64,000 nt of DNA from JACVRW01 sp963835705 (GTDB taxonomy: Bacteria > Actinomycetota > Thermoleophilia > Solirubrobacterales > Thermoleophilaceae): the NCBI GenBank assembly GCA_963835705.1, contig CAWIGR010000014.1, positions 62,001 to 126,000 of the forward strand, written 5' to 3'. Below are positions 32,254 to 42,169 of the stretch, one piece after another (within the stretch, counting starts at the first letter, position 1; each line of letters starts with the position of its first letter). The notes beneath the pieces were generated by a model, which was not told where the DNA came from, ran no database searches, and saw only the letters and a list, made by a program, of their open reading frames with translations. Both the position numbers and the translations under genes were made by a program.

Positions 32254-33085
32254 GCAACTCCTCGATCAGGGCTTGGCTGAGCTCTCCCCGGTAGACCTGC
32301 TTGGCCCACCCCGTGAGGCTCACGTGCATGTCCTCCCCCACCTCGACCTCGAGCCGGCCGCCGGCCATCGCGACCGTCACCGGGCTGTCGGCGCCGCGCA
32401 GGACGGCGGCCACCGCCGCGCCGGTCGCGCCCGTTCCGGAGGCCATCGTCTCACCTACGCCGCGCTCGAAGATGCGCGCGTGGACCTCGGCGTCGCCGGT
32501 TCGGTGCCAGAAGGACACGTTGGTGCGGTTCGGGAACAGCTCGTGGCGCTCGATCTCCGGGCCGTAGCGCGCGAGCGGCAGCTCGTCCAGGTGCTCGGCC
32601 ACCTCGATCGTGCACTGCGGGTTGCCCACCTGCACGAACTGGAAGGAGAACTCGCGGCCGGCGGCGCCGACCGTGCCGGTCCCGTCCTCGCCGCCGCTCG
32701 GGAAGTCCGTCTCTGAGCGGAGCCTCGCGCGGCCCATGTCCATCGTGCAGAGCTCCCCGTCGATGCGCGGCCGGATCTCGCCGGCGGCGGTGCGCACGGA
32801 GAAGCTGTCGCTGTCGGCCCAGCCGTTGCGGCGCAGGTACATCACGGCCTGGCGCACGCCGTTGCCCGACAGCTCGGCCTCCGAGCCGTCGGGGTTGTAG
32901 ATCACCACCTCGGCGACGAAGCCGCGCTCGTCCGTCTCCCGCAGCAGCAGGATGCCGTCCGATCCCACGCCGGTGTGCGGCGCGCAGATGCGCCGGATCC
33001 GCTCAGGGGTGAGCCGGAACGGAAGCTTCCGCTCCTCGACGATGACGTAGTCGTTGCCGAGCGCCTGCCACTTCTCGAAGCGCAC
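32240..33085 (-). CDS. dapF: diaminopimelate epimerase with both catalytic cysteines replaced by serine
   Basis: A 281-residue DapF-fold protein from GTG 33085. Family blocks are intact: FEKWQALGNDYVIVEE, PHTGVGSDGILLL, NPDGSEAELSGNGVRQA, GNPQCTIEVAEHL, and FERGVGETMASGTGATG. In E. coli DapF the proton-shuttling residues are Cys73 and Cys217, in the motifs xxCGNG and ACGSG. Here the equivalents are Ser73 (TCG at 32867-32869) and Ser216 (TCC at 32438-32440). All substrate-binding blocks are kept. It either epimerises by altered chemistry or does another reaction. It overlaps dapL, which fits a DAP role. Confidence 0.85.
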   Translation of the reverse strand: MRFEKWQALGNDYVIVEERKLPFRLTPERIRRICAPHTGVGSDGILLLRETDERGFVAEVVIYNPDGSEAELSGNGVRQAVMYLRRNGWADSDSFSVRTAAGEIRPRIDGELCTMDMGRARLRSETDFPSGGEDGTGTVGAAGREFSFQFVQVGNPQCTIEVAEHLDELPLARYGPEIERHELFPNRTNVSFWHRTGDAEVHARIFERGVGETMASGTGATGAAVAAVLRGADSPVTVAMAGGRLEVEVGEDMHVSLTGWAKQVYRGELSQALIEELHATE

Positions 33086-33211
33086 GGCGGAGGAGCCTAC
33101 GCGACGGGCCGCTACGCGTAGGGGTGGCGCACACCCGCGCGCCGGACGGTGGCGCACGCTCGCGCCGGACGTTGCCGCGCGAACGAGCGGCCCGGGTCAG
33201 GAGCGGGCCTC

Positions 33212-35697
33212 TCAGCAAGCGGCGCGCGCGCGAAGGCTGGAGGGGCACGGCGCGGCTCGCCGGCGGCCGACCGGCCTGTGCCCGGAGAAGCTGATCACCT
33301 GCTGTATGCCGCTCGGCCGGTTCGTGTAGCGCATGGTGTAAGGCAGCAATCCCGGGGCGAAATCGATCCGCTGCTCGTTCGCGTCCGCGCGCCATGCGTC
33401 GGGGTTCGGGCCCTGCGCGGCCGCCAGCGCAGCCCCGGCCGCCTCCATCGCGGCCCAGAGGTCCGCGCGACAGCGACCAAGGACGCCTCCGCCGCAGTAG
33501 CGGTTTGCGAAGCGGCCTCGCACGCGCCCTCCGAGCAGCGTGCGCAAATCCTTGTGCATGTAGATGTGCCAGCCACTCGACATGCCGCCGGGCGGGAACG
33601 AGTAACGGCTCATGAACGAGCGTGCGAGGTGGTCGCGCAGGGTCCCGTTCAGGACCGGCTGCATGGCGGCGTCGGCCAGCCGGTCCCACGCCCCGCGCAG
33701 GACGGCGGCCCCCGGATGGTCGACCCGCCCGTCTAGATCGCGGTCGAGCCAGCTGGCGCCGTTCGCGCGCCAGGACTCGAGGAGCTCGAGCATGCGCTGC
33801 GACAGCGGGCTGGGCGCGGGCGAGCCGCGGAGCACCCGCGAGAGCACGGGCAGGAACGCCACCGTCAGGTGGTCCTGCGTGGCGGCCGCGTTCATGCCTC
33901 CGGTCAGGCTGGCGAGCGTGTGCCGCCGGCGCATCGCCACGTTCCGGTTCAGCAGGTCGACGCGATGGATCGGGCCGTAGTTCTGCTGGTTGTCGGCCGG
34001 CCCGAAGTCCCGCGCCGGCTGGTTGTTCCAGTTGTTCAGGACGCCGCTTCTGACGATGCCTCGCGGGTGGCCTCGGAACCCGAGGAAACCGCGCCACTCG
34101 TAGCGGCCGCGGCCGTCGGTCGGGAGGCCGGCGTCGACGCCGCTTGGCCGCACCGGCAGGCGCCCGGTGGTGATCATCGCGGCCTCGTCGTCGTCGGCGT
34201 AGAAGGTGTTGAAGGTCTGCGGCGAGACGCGCGCGGCCTGGAAGAACTCCTTGGCCGAGCGCACTCGCCCGCGCGTGAGGCGTTGGAAGAGCAGCTGGTC
34301 CGTGCCGTCGCGCAGGTAGCTCGACCGCTTGCGTGAGATCGCCACCCGCCGGCCGTCGACCGTCGCATAGCCCACCACCGGGCCGTGGACCGTGCGGTGG
34401 AAGCGGACCGGCTCGCCACCGAGCGTGCCCGCGTCGAACGGCGTCATCGCGCGACAGCGCCCCTTGTAGCGATACCTCAGGTCGCTGCCGCCGCACAGCG
34501 TCTCGACATAGCTGTCGATGATGTCCGCGCCGGCCGACGTGAGCGTCCAGACGAAGTCCTCGCGGCGTCCGATCAGGATGTAGCCGGGGAACGGCGCCGC
34601 TGTGGCCCCGCGCGCGTTCCAGCCCGGCCCGTGGAGGTCCATCTCGAGCGTCAGGCCGGGATAGAAGTAGCCGATCTGCGGCCCGCCGACGAACAGCGGG
34701 CGCCGGCTGGCGGAGCGCCTGCCCGCCACCATCAGGATGTTGCTGGCCTCGGGCGCGCGCATGGCCAGGCTGGCCGCGGCGCTCCCGCCGATCTCGACGG
34801 GCTCGAAGGAGCCGTCGTCCACCACCACGTTCCCGGGGCGGGAGGAGGGCGGGATGATGTAGGGGAAGCGGCCCTTCACCGAGACGGGGCTCTCGGGGTC
34901 GTCCACAAAGCGCAGGTCGTCCCAGACCGAGAACCCGCGCCTGGCGCCGAGCTCTCGCTGCAGGGCATCGAGGAACATCGAGCTGCGCACCTCGTCGCCG
35001 CCGCCCTCGCCGAAGAGCTGGCTCTTGATCGCGTTCAGGGCGATCACGTCGATGCGGGTCCAGGGGGCGTAGTCGCGGTCGTTCGCCCGGTAGAAGGCGT
35101 TGATGCCGCGTACGAAGACATCGATGTCGTGCAGCAGCTGGCGCCCGGGTCTGCCGCTTCGCCGCAGCAGGCGGACCTGCTTGGCCACCTCGCGGTCGGT
35201 CTGGCGGCTCGGCCGGAAGTTCTGCAGCCCCACGATCAAGTCGAGCGCATCCAGCCCGGGCACCTCCACGGCGTCGACGCGCGAGTTGTAGCGCGCCTGC
35301 TCGAGTAGGAGCTCGCGGTCCGCCGCCAGCACCCAGCCGGCGGCCCATGTCACGTCGTCGTCCGTGCGACCCCAGATGTGCGGGACGTTGTAGCGGTCGC
35401 GCAGCAGACGCCTCCCTTTCGCGGGACGCGCTCGCGCCTAGCCGGTCCGTCGCTTCCGATGCCGAGCTCCTCGGACTTGAAGTAGCGGTCGAGGTCGCGC
35501 GGGCCGACGTCGTCGAAGAGAGGCGTGAGCCCGTCGTACATTCGCGCTTGGACGTCCGCTCGAGGTGGCCGGCGGCGCCGAGCCGTACTGGCCGGAAGGA
35601 ATGATGTTCAGTGCCGTGGACGCGAAATCCGGGACCGCGGTGGCGTTTCCGGGAAACAGCAACGCGAGCACGGCCGCCCCTGCCACAGCGAATCGCA
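33212..35697 (-). CDS. penicillin acylase family protein, exported, frameshifted at the N-terminus
   Basis: A large Ntn hydrolase precursor of about 825 residues. From a TTG near 35697 a signal peptide reads LRFAVAGAAVLALLFPG. The frame changes near 35575 (MYDGLTPLFDDVGPRDLDRY) and again near 35415, giving LLRDRYNVPHIWGRTDDDV, the N-terminal alpha-chain block. The uninterrupted remainder contains the autocatalytic Ser region PEASNILMVAGRRSASRRPL followed by FVGGPQIGYFYPGL. It also has WNNQPARDFGPADN. Such enzymes cleave amide bonds of penicillins or acyl-homoserine lactones, though natural substrates are mostly unknown. The indels look like sequencing errors. Confidence 0.78.
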
Positions 35698-35735
35698 AGA
35701 CGACCCCTCTCCCCAGTCCGTGAGTGCGCGGCACT

Positions 35736-36633
35736 CTACAGCGGGACGATCTCCGCCGCGACCAACTCCGGCGCGCGGTCCGTCACGTCGACGACCTGGA
35801 TGCCCTCGAGCCGCCGGAGCCAGGTGAACTGACGCTTGGCGTAGTTGCGCGTGCGGCGCTTCATCGCCTCCACGTCGCCGCGCAGGAGCTCCTCGAAGCC
35901 GAGCGCGGCGCGGGCGGTGCGGGACGCGCCGGCGTCGTCGGCGCGGCGCACCTCGGCTCGGCTGCGCCGGCGGCCGATGATCCTGCTCCACGCGCGCGTC
36001 GATGCGGTCGTACAGCGCCCGGCGCTCCATCGTGAGGCCCACGAGCAGCGTGGGATGGCGAAGCCGCGCGGTCCAGAGTCGCGACTCCTCGCCGGCCGGG
36101 GCCGGCTCCTCGCCCATCTCGATCAGCTCGAGCGCGCGGCTCACGCGCGTGCGGTCGCGCGGGTCGATCGCGGCGGCGACGCCGGGTGCGCGGCGGGCTA
36201 GGTCCTCGTGCAGCGCCTCGGGGCCTCGCGTGGCCAGCTCACGCTGGATCCGCTCCCGGACGGCGGGGTCGGGCGGCGGGCGCAGCTCGAGGTCCGTGAG
36301 GGCGACCTGGAGGTAGAGGCCGGTGCCGCCCACGACGATCGGGCGGCGGCCGTGCTCGAGCGCGGCGTCGATCTCCGCGTGTGCGAGGGCGGCGAACTCG
36401 CCGGCCGAGAAGGCCTCGCGCGGGTCGAGGAACGAGAGCAGGCGGTGCTCGAGCCGCTCACGCTCCTCCGGCGTCGCGGCGCCCGAGAGCAGCTCGAGGC
36501 CGCGGTAGACCTGGAGCGCGTCGGCCGACACGGCCAGCGGTTCCTCGCCTCGCTCGCGCAGCCGCTCGGCCACCGCGATGGCGACGGCGGTCTTCCCCAC
36601 GCCGGTGGGGCCGAACAGGGAGAGCACGTGCAC
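35736..36633 (-). CDS. miaA: tRNA dimethylallyltransferase MiaA, frameshifted
   Basis: From GTG 36633: P-loop LFGPTGVGKTAVAIAVAERL, then AVSADALQVYRGLELLSG, IVVGGTGLYLQVALTDL and DPRDRTRVSRALELIE. After RIDARVE the frame shifts by one base near 35988. The rest continues in another frame as EVRRADDAGASRTARAALGF and RRTRNYAKRQFTWLRRLEG. The family is about 300 residues and the joined frames give that length. MiaA puts the isopentenyl group on A37, which MiaB (37.9-39.2 kb) then methylthiolates. It is divergent from the lipoprotein gene, with 20 bases between starts. Confidence 0.88.
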
Positions 36634-36653
36634 GATCGCTACTAATACCTGCC

Positions 36654-37469
36654 GTGCCGGTCCTCATCCTCCTGCTGCTCGCGGCTATGGCTGCGTTCGC
36701 GCTCGGCTGCCAGGAGTCGGGCTTCGACGAGCGCCGGGAGACCGCGCGCCCGCTCAAGGTCCAGCACGTCAAGGGAGAGTCGAAGGTGCCGGGCCAGGCG
36801 GACCGCGTGGCCACGCTCACGATCGACACGCTCGACGACACCCTGGCGCTGGGCGTGCGTCCGGTGCTCGCCGTCGTGCCCGGCGACAGGCTGCCCGCGT
36901 ACCTGCGCGGTCCGGCGGCGGGGGTCAAGACGATCCAGCCGGTCGCCGCCGGCGAGCTGGGCGCGGTTCGGAAAGCCAGGCCGGACCTGATCATCGGCCG
37001 CCAAGGCGCGCTCTTCGAGGGCCTGAGCCTGATCGCGCCGACGGTCATCGTCGAACCCGGCAGCGGCCGGTGGAAGCTGAACCTGCGCCTGATGGGCGAG
37101 GCGCTGGGACGCACCAACGACGCGGAGGCGCTCCTGACCGGCTACGACCGCCGCGTGGCGGCTGTGCGGACGGCGGTCGAGGGAGCGCTGCGGGTGGCCG
37201 TGGCGAGGCCCACTGCCGGGGGGTGGGGGCTGGCCCCGCGCGACTCCTTCGCGGGCACCATCCTCGCCGACGTGGGCCTCCGGCAGGTCGGATCGCTCCG
37301 CCGGGCCGACCTGGTGCTCGTCTCGCAGCCGCAGTCCGAGCGGGTTCAACTGAACGTGGACGGTCGCTTCGAGCAGGCGGACGTCGATCTGGCCACATGG
37401 TGGGGTCCGGGCGGGGTGATCGAGGCCCGGGCGGCGCTGGCGGAGCTGCGAGAAGCTCTGCGCCGATAG
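36654..37469 (+). CDS. substrate-binding lipoprotein (periplasmic-binding-protein type III)
   Basis: A 271-residue protein from GTG 36654. A hydrophobic leader (LILLLLAAMAAFALGC) ends in a lipobox Cys. The mature part is like helical-backbone (FecB/BtuF-type) binding proteins: DRVATLTIDTLDDTLALGV, then VRKARPDLIIGRQGALFEGL and LMGEALGRTNDAEALL. The family captures siderophores, haem or cobalamin for ABC import. No permease or ATPase gene is adjacent. Confidence 0.72.
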   Translation: MPVLILLLLAAMAAFALGCQESGFDERRETARPLKVQHVKGESKVPGQADRVATLTIDTLDDTLALGVRPVLAVVPGDRLPAYLRGPAAGVKTIQPVAAGELGAVRKARPDLIIGRQGALFEGLSLIAPTVIVEPGSGRWKLNLRLMGEALGRTNDAEALLTGYDRRVAAVRTAVEGALRVAVARPTAGGWGLAPRDSFAGTILADVGLRQVGSLRRADLVLVSQPQSERVQLNVDGRFEQADVDLATWWGPGGVIEARAALAELREALRR

Positions 37470-37877
37470 GCCACGGGCGCCTGAGAGAGGCTACGAAGGC
37501 GGCGCGGGGACGTGCGCCGTGACGCGGCGGCGCTGCGCCGTGAAGCGCGGGCGCCGTGCACCAAGGGCGCGGAGTTCGGCGCGGGAGTCTGCGGCGCGTG
37601 GCGCTGTTGTTGAGGCGGCCGCAAGGTGCTTTCGATCGCGCTGAACGGCAGCAATGAGTGGGAGGCCGAGCCGTGCCGCAAGGGGGTTCGTCACGTTGCG
37701 GCGGATATGTCGCCGCTTTGTGTTGAACCCCCCTCGAGCGGGCTGGGAGGCGGAGGCGGAGCGGCCGTCTGGATCGCAGGCCGCGGGGGTGCGGTGCTCG
37801 TCGGTCGAGCCGGACGCGGTCGGCGACGCCGAGCCCGACCTGGGCGGCCCGCTGCTCGCGGCGTCTTGGTCTCCCGA
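37470..37877. other. 408-bp region with no gene recognised
   Basis: It lies between the lipoprotein stop and the miaB stop. It contains several copies of GCGCCGTG within 37505-37560 (a minor short repeat). Open frames on both strands are short, basic and without family features. It could hold a convergent terminator but no clear hairpin stands out. Confidence 0.4.
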
Positions 37878-39197
37878 CTACGCCAGGCGCGCCACCAGCG
37901 ATTCCTCGCCGGCCAGCGTCGTGCTCGTCGCCGAGGCGATCTCCACCTCGGCCAGATCGCCGGGGGAAGCCGTCCCGGCGAAGTTCACGGTCTTGTTGTG
38001 CCGGATCCGTCCGCGTAGCTTCGCCGGGTCCGTGCGCGACGGGCCCTCCACCAGCACCTCCATCGTCCGGCCCACGAAGCGCTGGGCCCGATCGGTCGCG
38101 TGCCGCTGGACGGCGGCCACCAGCCGCTCCATCCGCTCCCGCTTGATCTCGTGCGGCAGGTCGTCGTCCAGCTCCGCCGCGAGCGTGCCGCGCCGGGGCG
38201 AGAAGATGAACGTGAAGGCCGAGTCGAACCGCACCTGCTCGACGACCTCCATCGTCTCCTCGAAATCGGCCTCCGTCTCCCCCGGGAAGCCGACGATGAT
38301 GTCGGTCGTTAGCGCGCAGTCGGGCACCAGCTCACGGATCATCGCCACCCGGTCGAGGTACCGCTCGCGGTTGTAGGTGCGGCGCATCGCCTTCAGCACG
38401 CGCGACGACCCGGACTGCAGCGGGAGGTGGATGTGCTCGCAGACGCTCGGCAGCTCCGCGTGGGCGCTGATCACGTCCTCGCGTATGTCCTTTGGATGTG
38501 GGCTCGTGTACCTGATCCGCTCCAGTCCGTCGACGGCGTCGATCGCGGAGAGAAGCTCGGCGAAGGAGGTCTTCGCTCCCCGCGGCAAATCGCGCCCGTA
38601 GGAGCAGACGTTCTGTCCCAGCAGCGTGACCTCGCGGACGCCGTCGGCGGCCAGGCGCTCGACCTCCTCGACGAGCTCCGCCGCCGGCCGTGACACCTCG
38701 CGCCCGCGCGTGGACGGCACAATGCAGTAGGAGCAGGCGCAGTTGCAGCCCACCGAGATCTGCACCCAGGCCTGGAACTCGCGCTCGCGCCTCATCGGCA
38801 GGTGGCCCGTGAACCCCTCGAACTCGAAGTAGCCCTGTGCGCTGAGGCTGTCGCTGGTCAGGAACTCCGCCAGGCGGTGGACCTGGCCGGGGCCGAACGC
38901 GACGTCCACGAACGGGAACAGCTCGAACACCTGCTCCTTCATCGACTGCGACCAGCAGCCGCCGATTCCGATCACCCGCGTCGGGTCCTCGGACTTCAGC
39001 CGCTTCGCCTCGCCCAGATGCCCGAGCAGCCGGTTGTCGGCCTTCTCGCGGATCGAGCAGGTGTTGAAGAGGATGAGGTCCGCGGCGGCGCGCTCGTCCG
39101 CCGCGCGGTAGCCGAGCGAGTCAAGCATCCCCTTCATCCGCTCGGAGTCGTGCTCGTTCATCTGGCAGCCGAACGTCGTGAGGTGATACGTCTTCAT
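37878..39197 (-). CDS. miaB: tRNA-2-methylthio-N6-isopentenyladenosine synthase
   Basis: A 439-residue radical SAM methylthiotransferase. The N-terminal domain binds the auxiliary cluster via Cys in TFGCQMNEHDSE, LFNTCSIREKAD and GIGGCWSQ. The radical SAM motif is SVGCNCACSYCIVPSTRGRE. The TRAM domain is at the C-terminus (VGRTMEVLVEG, RIRHNKTVNF). All six cysteines are present. It is the last gene of the recA-recX-rny-miaB run, a gene order common in bacteria. Confidence 0.95.
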   Translation of the reverse strand: MKTYHLTTFGCQMNEHDSERMKGMLDSLGYRAADERAAADLILFNTCSIREKADNRLLGHLGEAKRLKSEDPTRVIGIGGCWSQSMKEQVFELFPFVDVAFGPGQVHRLAEFLTSDSLSAQGYFEFEGFTGHLPMRREREFQAWVQISVGCNCACSYCIVPSTRGREVSRPAAELVEEVERLAADGVREVTLLGQNVCSYGRDLPRGAKTSFAELLSAIDAVDGLERIRYTSPHPKDIREDVISAHAELPSVCEHIHLPLQSGSSRVLKAMRRTYNRERYLDRVAMIRELVPDCALTTDIIVGFPGETEADFEETMEVVEQVRFDSAFTFIFSPRRGTLAAELDDDLPHEIKRERMERLVAAVQRHATDRAQRFVGRTMEVLVEGPSRTDPAKLRGRIRHNKTVNFAGTASPGDLAEVEIASATSTTLAGEESLVARLA

Positions 39198-39218
39198 GCC
39201 CGCGGCCGAGGATAGAGC

Positions 39219-39749
39219 TCAGGCGCGTCCCGCCAGGTCCGGGTAGTGCAGCACGAAGCCGTCGGAGTCCAGGTCGAGATCGGCGGTGAAGTCACTGTCG
39301 AGGCTGACGAACCGGACCTGCCGCGAGCCGATCGGCTCGTACCGCTGCGGGGAGCGAGTCACCTCGAGGCTCGGCACGTCGACCCACGCCATCACGTGGT
39401 CGCGCGGCTCGTCGCCCAGCCGGGCCGCCGGCATGTAGTTGGTCAGCGGGGAGAGGGCCAAGTCGATGTCCAGCGAACCCTCCACCAGCGGCAGGGGGTT
39501 GCCGTTCAACGTCCACGCGCCCTCGCCGTCGGACCGCTCGAGCAGGATCCCGCGCTCGCCGTCGGCGTCCTTCACCGTGACGACGAGCCTCCGCGTGAAC
39601 AGCTCGGGCCCGGTCTCGAGCCCGTAGTCGAGCTGGTACGTGGAGCCCAGCTGCACGCCGACGGCACGCAGCCCGAAGTCGCCGCGCTCGACGGTGCAGC
39701 CCTCCGCGCGCCACTCGTCGAGCCCGCGCCAGGCGAGGAAGCGCCTCAT
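39219..39749 (-). CDS. putative glycolipid-binding domain protein
   Basis: A 176-residue protein resembling the putative glycolipid-binding family (PF06475). It has LAWRGLDEWRAEGCTVERG, VQLGSTYQLDYGLETGPEL, then GAWTLNGNPLPLVEGSLDID and LSPLTNYMPAARL. The C-terminal part reads YEPIGSRQVRFVSLDSDFTA. No signal peptide. ATG 39749 overlaps the rny stop. The biological role is unknown. Confidence 0.7.
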   Translation of the reverse strand: MRRFLAWRGLDEWRAEGCTVERGDFGLRAVGVQLGSTYQLDYGLETGPELFTRRLVVTVKDADGERGILLERSDGEGAWTLNGNPLPLVEGSLDIDLALSPLTNYMPAARLGDEPRDHVMAWVDVPSLEVTRSPQRYEPIGSRQVRFVSLDSDFTADLDLDSDGFVLHYPDLAGRA

Positions 39750-41242
39750 CTCGCGTAGTCCGTGGCGCGGCTCTCGCGTATCACCGTGACCTTGATCTGG
39801 CCCGGGTAATCGAGCTCCTTCTCGACCTCGCGGGCGATCTGGTGCGACAGAAGCGACGCGGCGTCGTCGTCGATCTCGTCCGGGTGGACGATCACGCGGA
39901 TCTCGCGTCCGGCGTGCATCGCGTAGACCTTGTCGACGCCCTCGTGGCGGGTGGCGATCGCCTCAAGCTCGTGGAGGCGCTTCACATAGTGCTCGAGCGA
40001 CTCGCCGCGCGCCCCGGGCCGTGCGCCGGACAGGGCGTCGACGATCTGCACGATCACCGCCTCGACGGTCTGGAGCTCAACCTCGTTGTGGTGGGCCTCC
40101 ATCGCGTGGGCAACCGCTTCCGACTCCTTGTAGCGCCGGGCCAGCTCGCCGCCGACGAGCGCGTGGGGCCCGTCCGTCTCGTGCGACACCGCCTTCCCGA
40201 TGTCGTGGAGCAGCGCGGCGCGTGCTGCGATGCGCGGGTCGGCCCCGAGCTCCGAGGCGAGCATCCCGGCGAGTCGCGCGCACTCGACCGAGTGGTGCAG
40301 GACGTTCTGCCCGTAGCTGGTCCGGAAGCGCAGCTTCCCGAGCAGCTTCACGAGCTCGGGGTGCACAGACCCGACATTGGCCTCGAACACCGCCTGCTCC
40401 CCCACCACGACCACGTGCTGGTCGATCTCCGACTTGGCCTGGTGGAAGGCCTCCTCGATGCGGGCCGGGTGGATCCGCCCGTCCTGGAGGAGCTTCTCGA
40501 GCGTGAGGCGAGCGATCTCGCGGCGCACGCCGTCAAAGCCGGACAGCAGCACCGCCCCAGGGGTGTCGTCGATGATGAAGTCGATCCCGGTCAGGGTCTC
40601 GAGCGCGCGGATGTTGCGCCCCTCGCGGCCGATGATGCGGCCCTTCAGCTCATCCGACTTCAGCTCCACGACCGAGACGGTCGTCTCGACGGCATGGCTG
40701 GAAGCCACGCGCTGCATGACGGCGGCGAGGATGCTGCGGGCGCGGCGGTCGGCGTCGTGGCGGGTCTCCTCCTCCACCTGGCGGATCAGCCGGGCGCTCT
40801 CGTGGCGCAGCTCGTCCTCGAGCTCGCGCATCATGATCTGCTTGGCCTGGCCGGCGCTCAGGCCGGCCACGCGCTCGAGCTCCCGGAGCTGGTCGCGCTT
40901 GGCGGCCTTCAGCTCCTCGCGCGAGTGCTCGAGGTTTCGCTGCCGGTCGTCGAGCGACCGCTCGCGCTCGTCCAGTCGCTGGCCGTGGAGCTCGAGCGAG
41001 CTCTCCTTCGACCGCAGGCGCTCCTCGAGGCGCGCCAGCTCCGAGCGGCGGGCGCGCAGCTCGTCCGCGTCCTCCTCGGTCCCGGCACCCCGCGGCGCGG
41101 CCGTGACGGGGGGCGCGCCCTCGCGCCGTTCGGGAGCGCCGACCGGCGCGGCGGCCGTCGGCGCGGCACGAGGTCGCTGCAACAGCAGCGCCACGGCCAC
41201 GGCGACTGCTGCCGCAACCAGCGCCGCCAACACGATCTCCAT
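39746..41242 (-). CDS. rny: ribonuclease Y
   Basis: A 498-residue membrane-anchored endoribonuclease. An N-terminal transmembrane helix (LAALVAAAVAVAVALLLQR) is followed by a long coiled coil (residues about 50-190), a KH domain (GREGRNIRALETLTGIDFII) and an HD domain with metal ligands in ALLHDIGKAVSHE and HAMEAHHNEVE. The C-terminus ends KVTVIRESRATDYAR. It initiates mRNA decay at the membrane. PNPase and RNase J in this window are its usual partners. Confidence 0.95.
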   Translation of the reverse strand: MEIVLAALVAAAVAVAVALLLQRPRAAPTAAAPVGAPERREGAPPVTAAPRGAGTEEDADELRARRSELARLEERLRSKESSLELHGQRLDERERSLDDRQRNLEHSREELKAAKRDQLRELERVAGLSAGQAKQIMMRELEDELRHESARLIRQVEEETRHDADRRARSILAAVMQRVASSHAVETTVSVVELKSDELKGRIIGREGRNIRALETLTGIDFIIDDTPGAVLLSGFDGVRREIARLTLEKLLQDGRIHPARIEEAFHQAKSEIDQHVVVVGEQAVFEANVGSVHPELVKLLGKLRFRTSYGQNVLHHSVECARLAGMLASELGADPRIAARAALLHDIGKAVSHETDGPHALVGGELARRYKESEAVAHAMEAHHNEVELQTVEAVIVQIVDALSGARPGARGESLEHYVKRLHELEAIATRHEGVDKVYAMHAGREIRVIVHPDEIDDDAASLLSHQIAREVEKELDYPGQIKVTVIRESRATDYAR

Positions 41243-41519
41243 TTGGGTGTCTCCTCCCGGCGCGGACGCGCCGTTCGGCCCCCCTCATGCGGAACGCGCG
41301 CCGGGGCAGGCGCGCGAGGTGCAGCTCTAAGGACCCTCCCGAGCACTCCCTCCAGTTAGCTCAGGTGTATTCATCCGCGAAAAGAAGCCGATTTGCTGGT
41401 ATTTCGTTCTCAGGGCGGCCGGGTGGCCGCTTCACATGAGGTTAACCCCGCGCCCGGCCGGTGACAACCCGGATGGTGCGGTCTGGCTTGGGGTGGGCCA
41501 CTGCCTGCACACGTTCTCG

Positions 41520-41534
41520 GCCCCGAAGCGGGGC
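41520..41534 (-). terminator. hairpin after recX
   Basis: On the minus strand GCCCCG-CTT-CGGGGC forms a 6-bp GC stem 12 bases after the recX stop. No T-run follows. It may stop or attenuate transcription between recX and rny. The rest of 41243-41545 holds no gene that I can see. Confidence 0.4.
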
Positions 41535-41545
41535 AATTGGTGGCC

Positions 41546-42070
41546 TCAGGCCGCCCGGCGCCCGCCGTCCTCGTGGCGGCGTACCGCCTCGTAGGCCAGC
41601 TCGAGGTCGTAGCCGCGACGCACGAGCATGCGCCAGGCGCGGTCGCGATCACGGTCGTCGTGGAGCGTCGCCACCCGCTGCTCCAGCACCACGAGGGCGG
41701 TCGCCAGCTCGGCCTCGCGGCTGTGTTCGGACACAACCCGGTCGATCAGGTCCGGCGCGATGCCGCGGCGGTGGAGATCCCGCGCGATCCGCTCGGAGCC
41801 CCAGCGCTCCAGCTCACGCTTGTCCTCGGCGAAGCGGCGCGCGAAGCGAGCGTCGTCCAAGACGCCGGCAGCGCTCAGCTCCTCGACCGCACTCGCGATC
41901 GCATCGGGCTCCACCCGCTTGCGCTCGAGGTACGTGCGCACCTCGGCGATGGTCCGGTCGCGGTGGCCCACGGCCCGGTAGGCCAGCTGAATCGCTCTCT
42001 CGAGCTCGCGAACACGATTGCCTTCGGCCCTCGCGTCCGCGTTGCGATCGTCGTCGCCCGGCTGCGTCAT
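41546..42070 (-). CDS. recX: RecA regulator RecX
   Basis: A 174-residue protein from ATG 42070 (an upstream start at 42142 is possible). It has three-helix repeats typical of RecX: RAIQLAYRAVGHRDRTIAEV, ELSAAGVLDDARFARRFAED, SERIARDLHRRGIAPDLIDR and WRMLVRRGYDLELAYEAVRR. RecX caps and limits RecA filament growth. It lies about 100 bases after recA, the usual place. Confidence 0.88.
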   Translation of the reverse strand: MTQPGDDDRNADARAEGNRVRELERAIQLAYRAVGHRDRTIAEVRTYLERKRVEPDAIASAVEELSAAGVLDDARFARRFAEDKRELERWGSERIARDLHRRGIAPDLIDRVVSEHSREAELATALVVLEQRVATLHDDRDRDRAWRMLVRRGYDLELAYEAVRRHEDGGRRAA

Positions 42071-42169
42071 CGGTTGCTCACCTGCAGAGCACGCATCGCT
42101 CCCCGTTACTTCGCCGGCTTGGCGCTCGCACCTGCGACTCACCCCGGGGGACTCGCCCTGGACGAACCC

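Noticed and set aside
33212..35697. Calling the penicillin acylase homologue a pseudogene
   Set aside because: All core domain blocks are intact and the breaks are single-base, matching the indel pattern seen in essential genes of the same contig.
37505..37560. Repeated GCGCCGTG as a CRISPR-like array
   Set aside because: Units are only 8 bases, irregularly spaced, and there are no spacers or cas genes.
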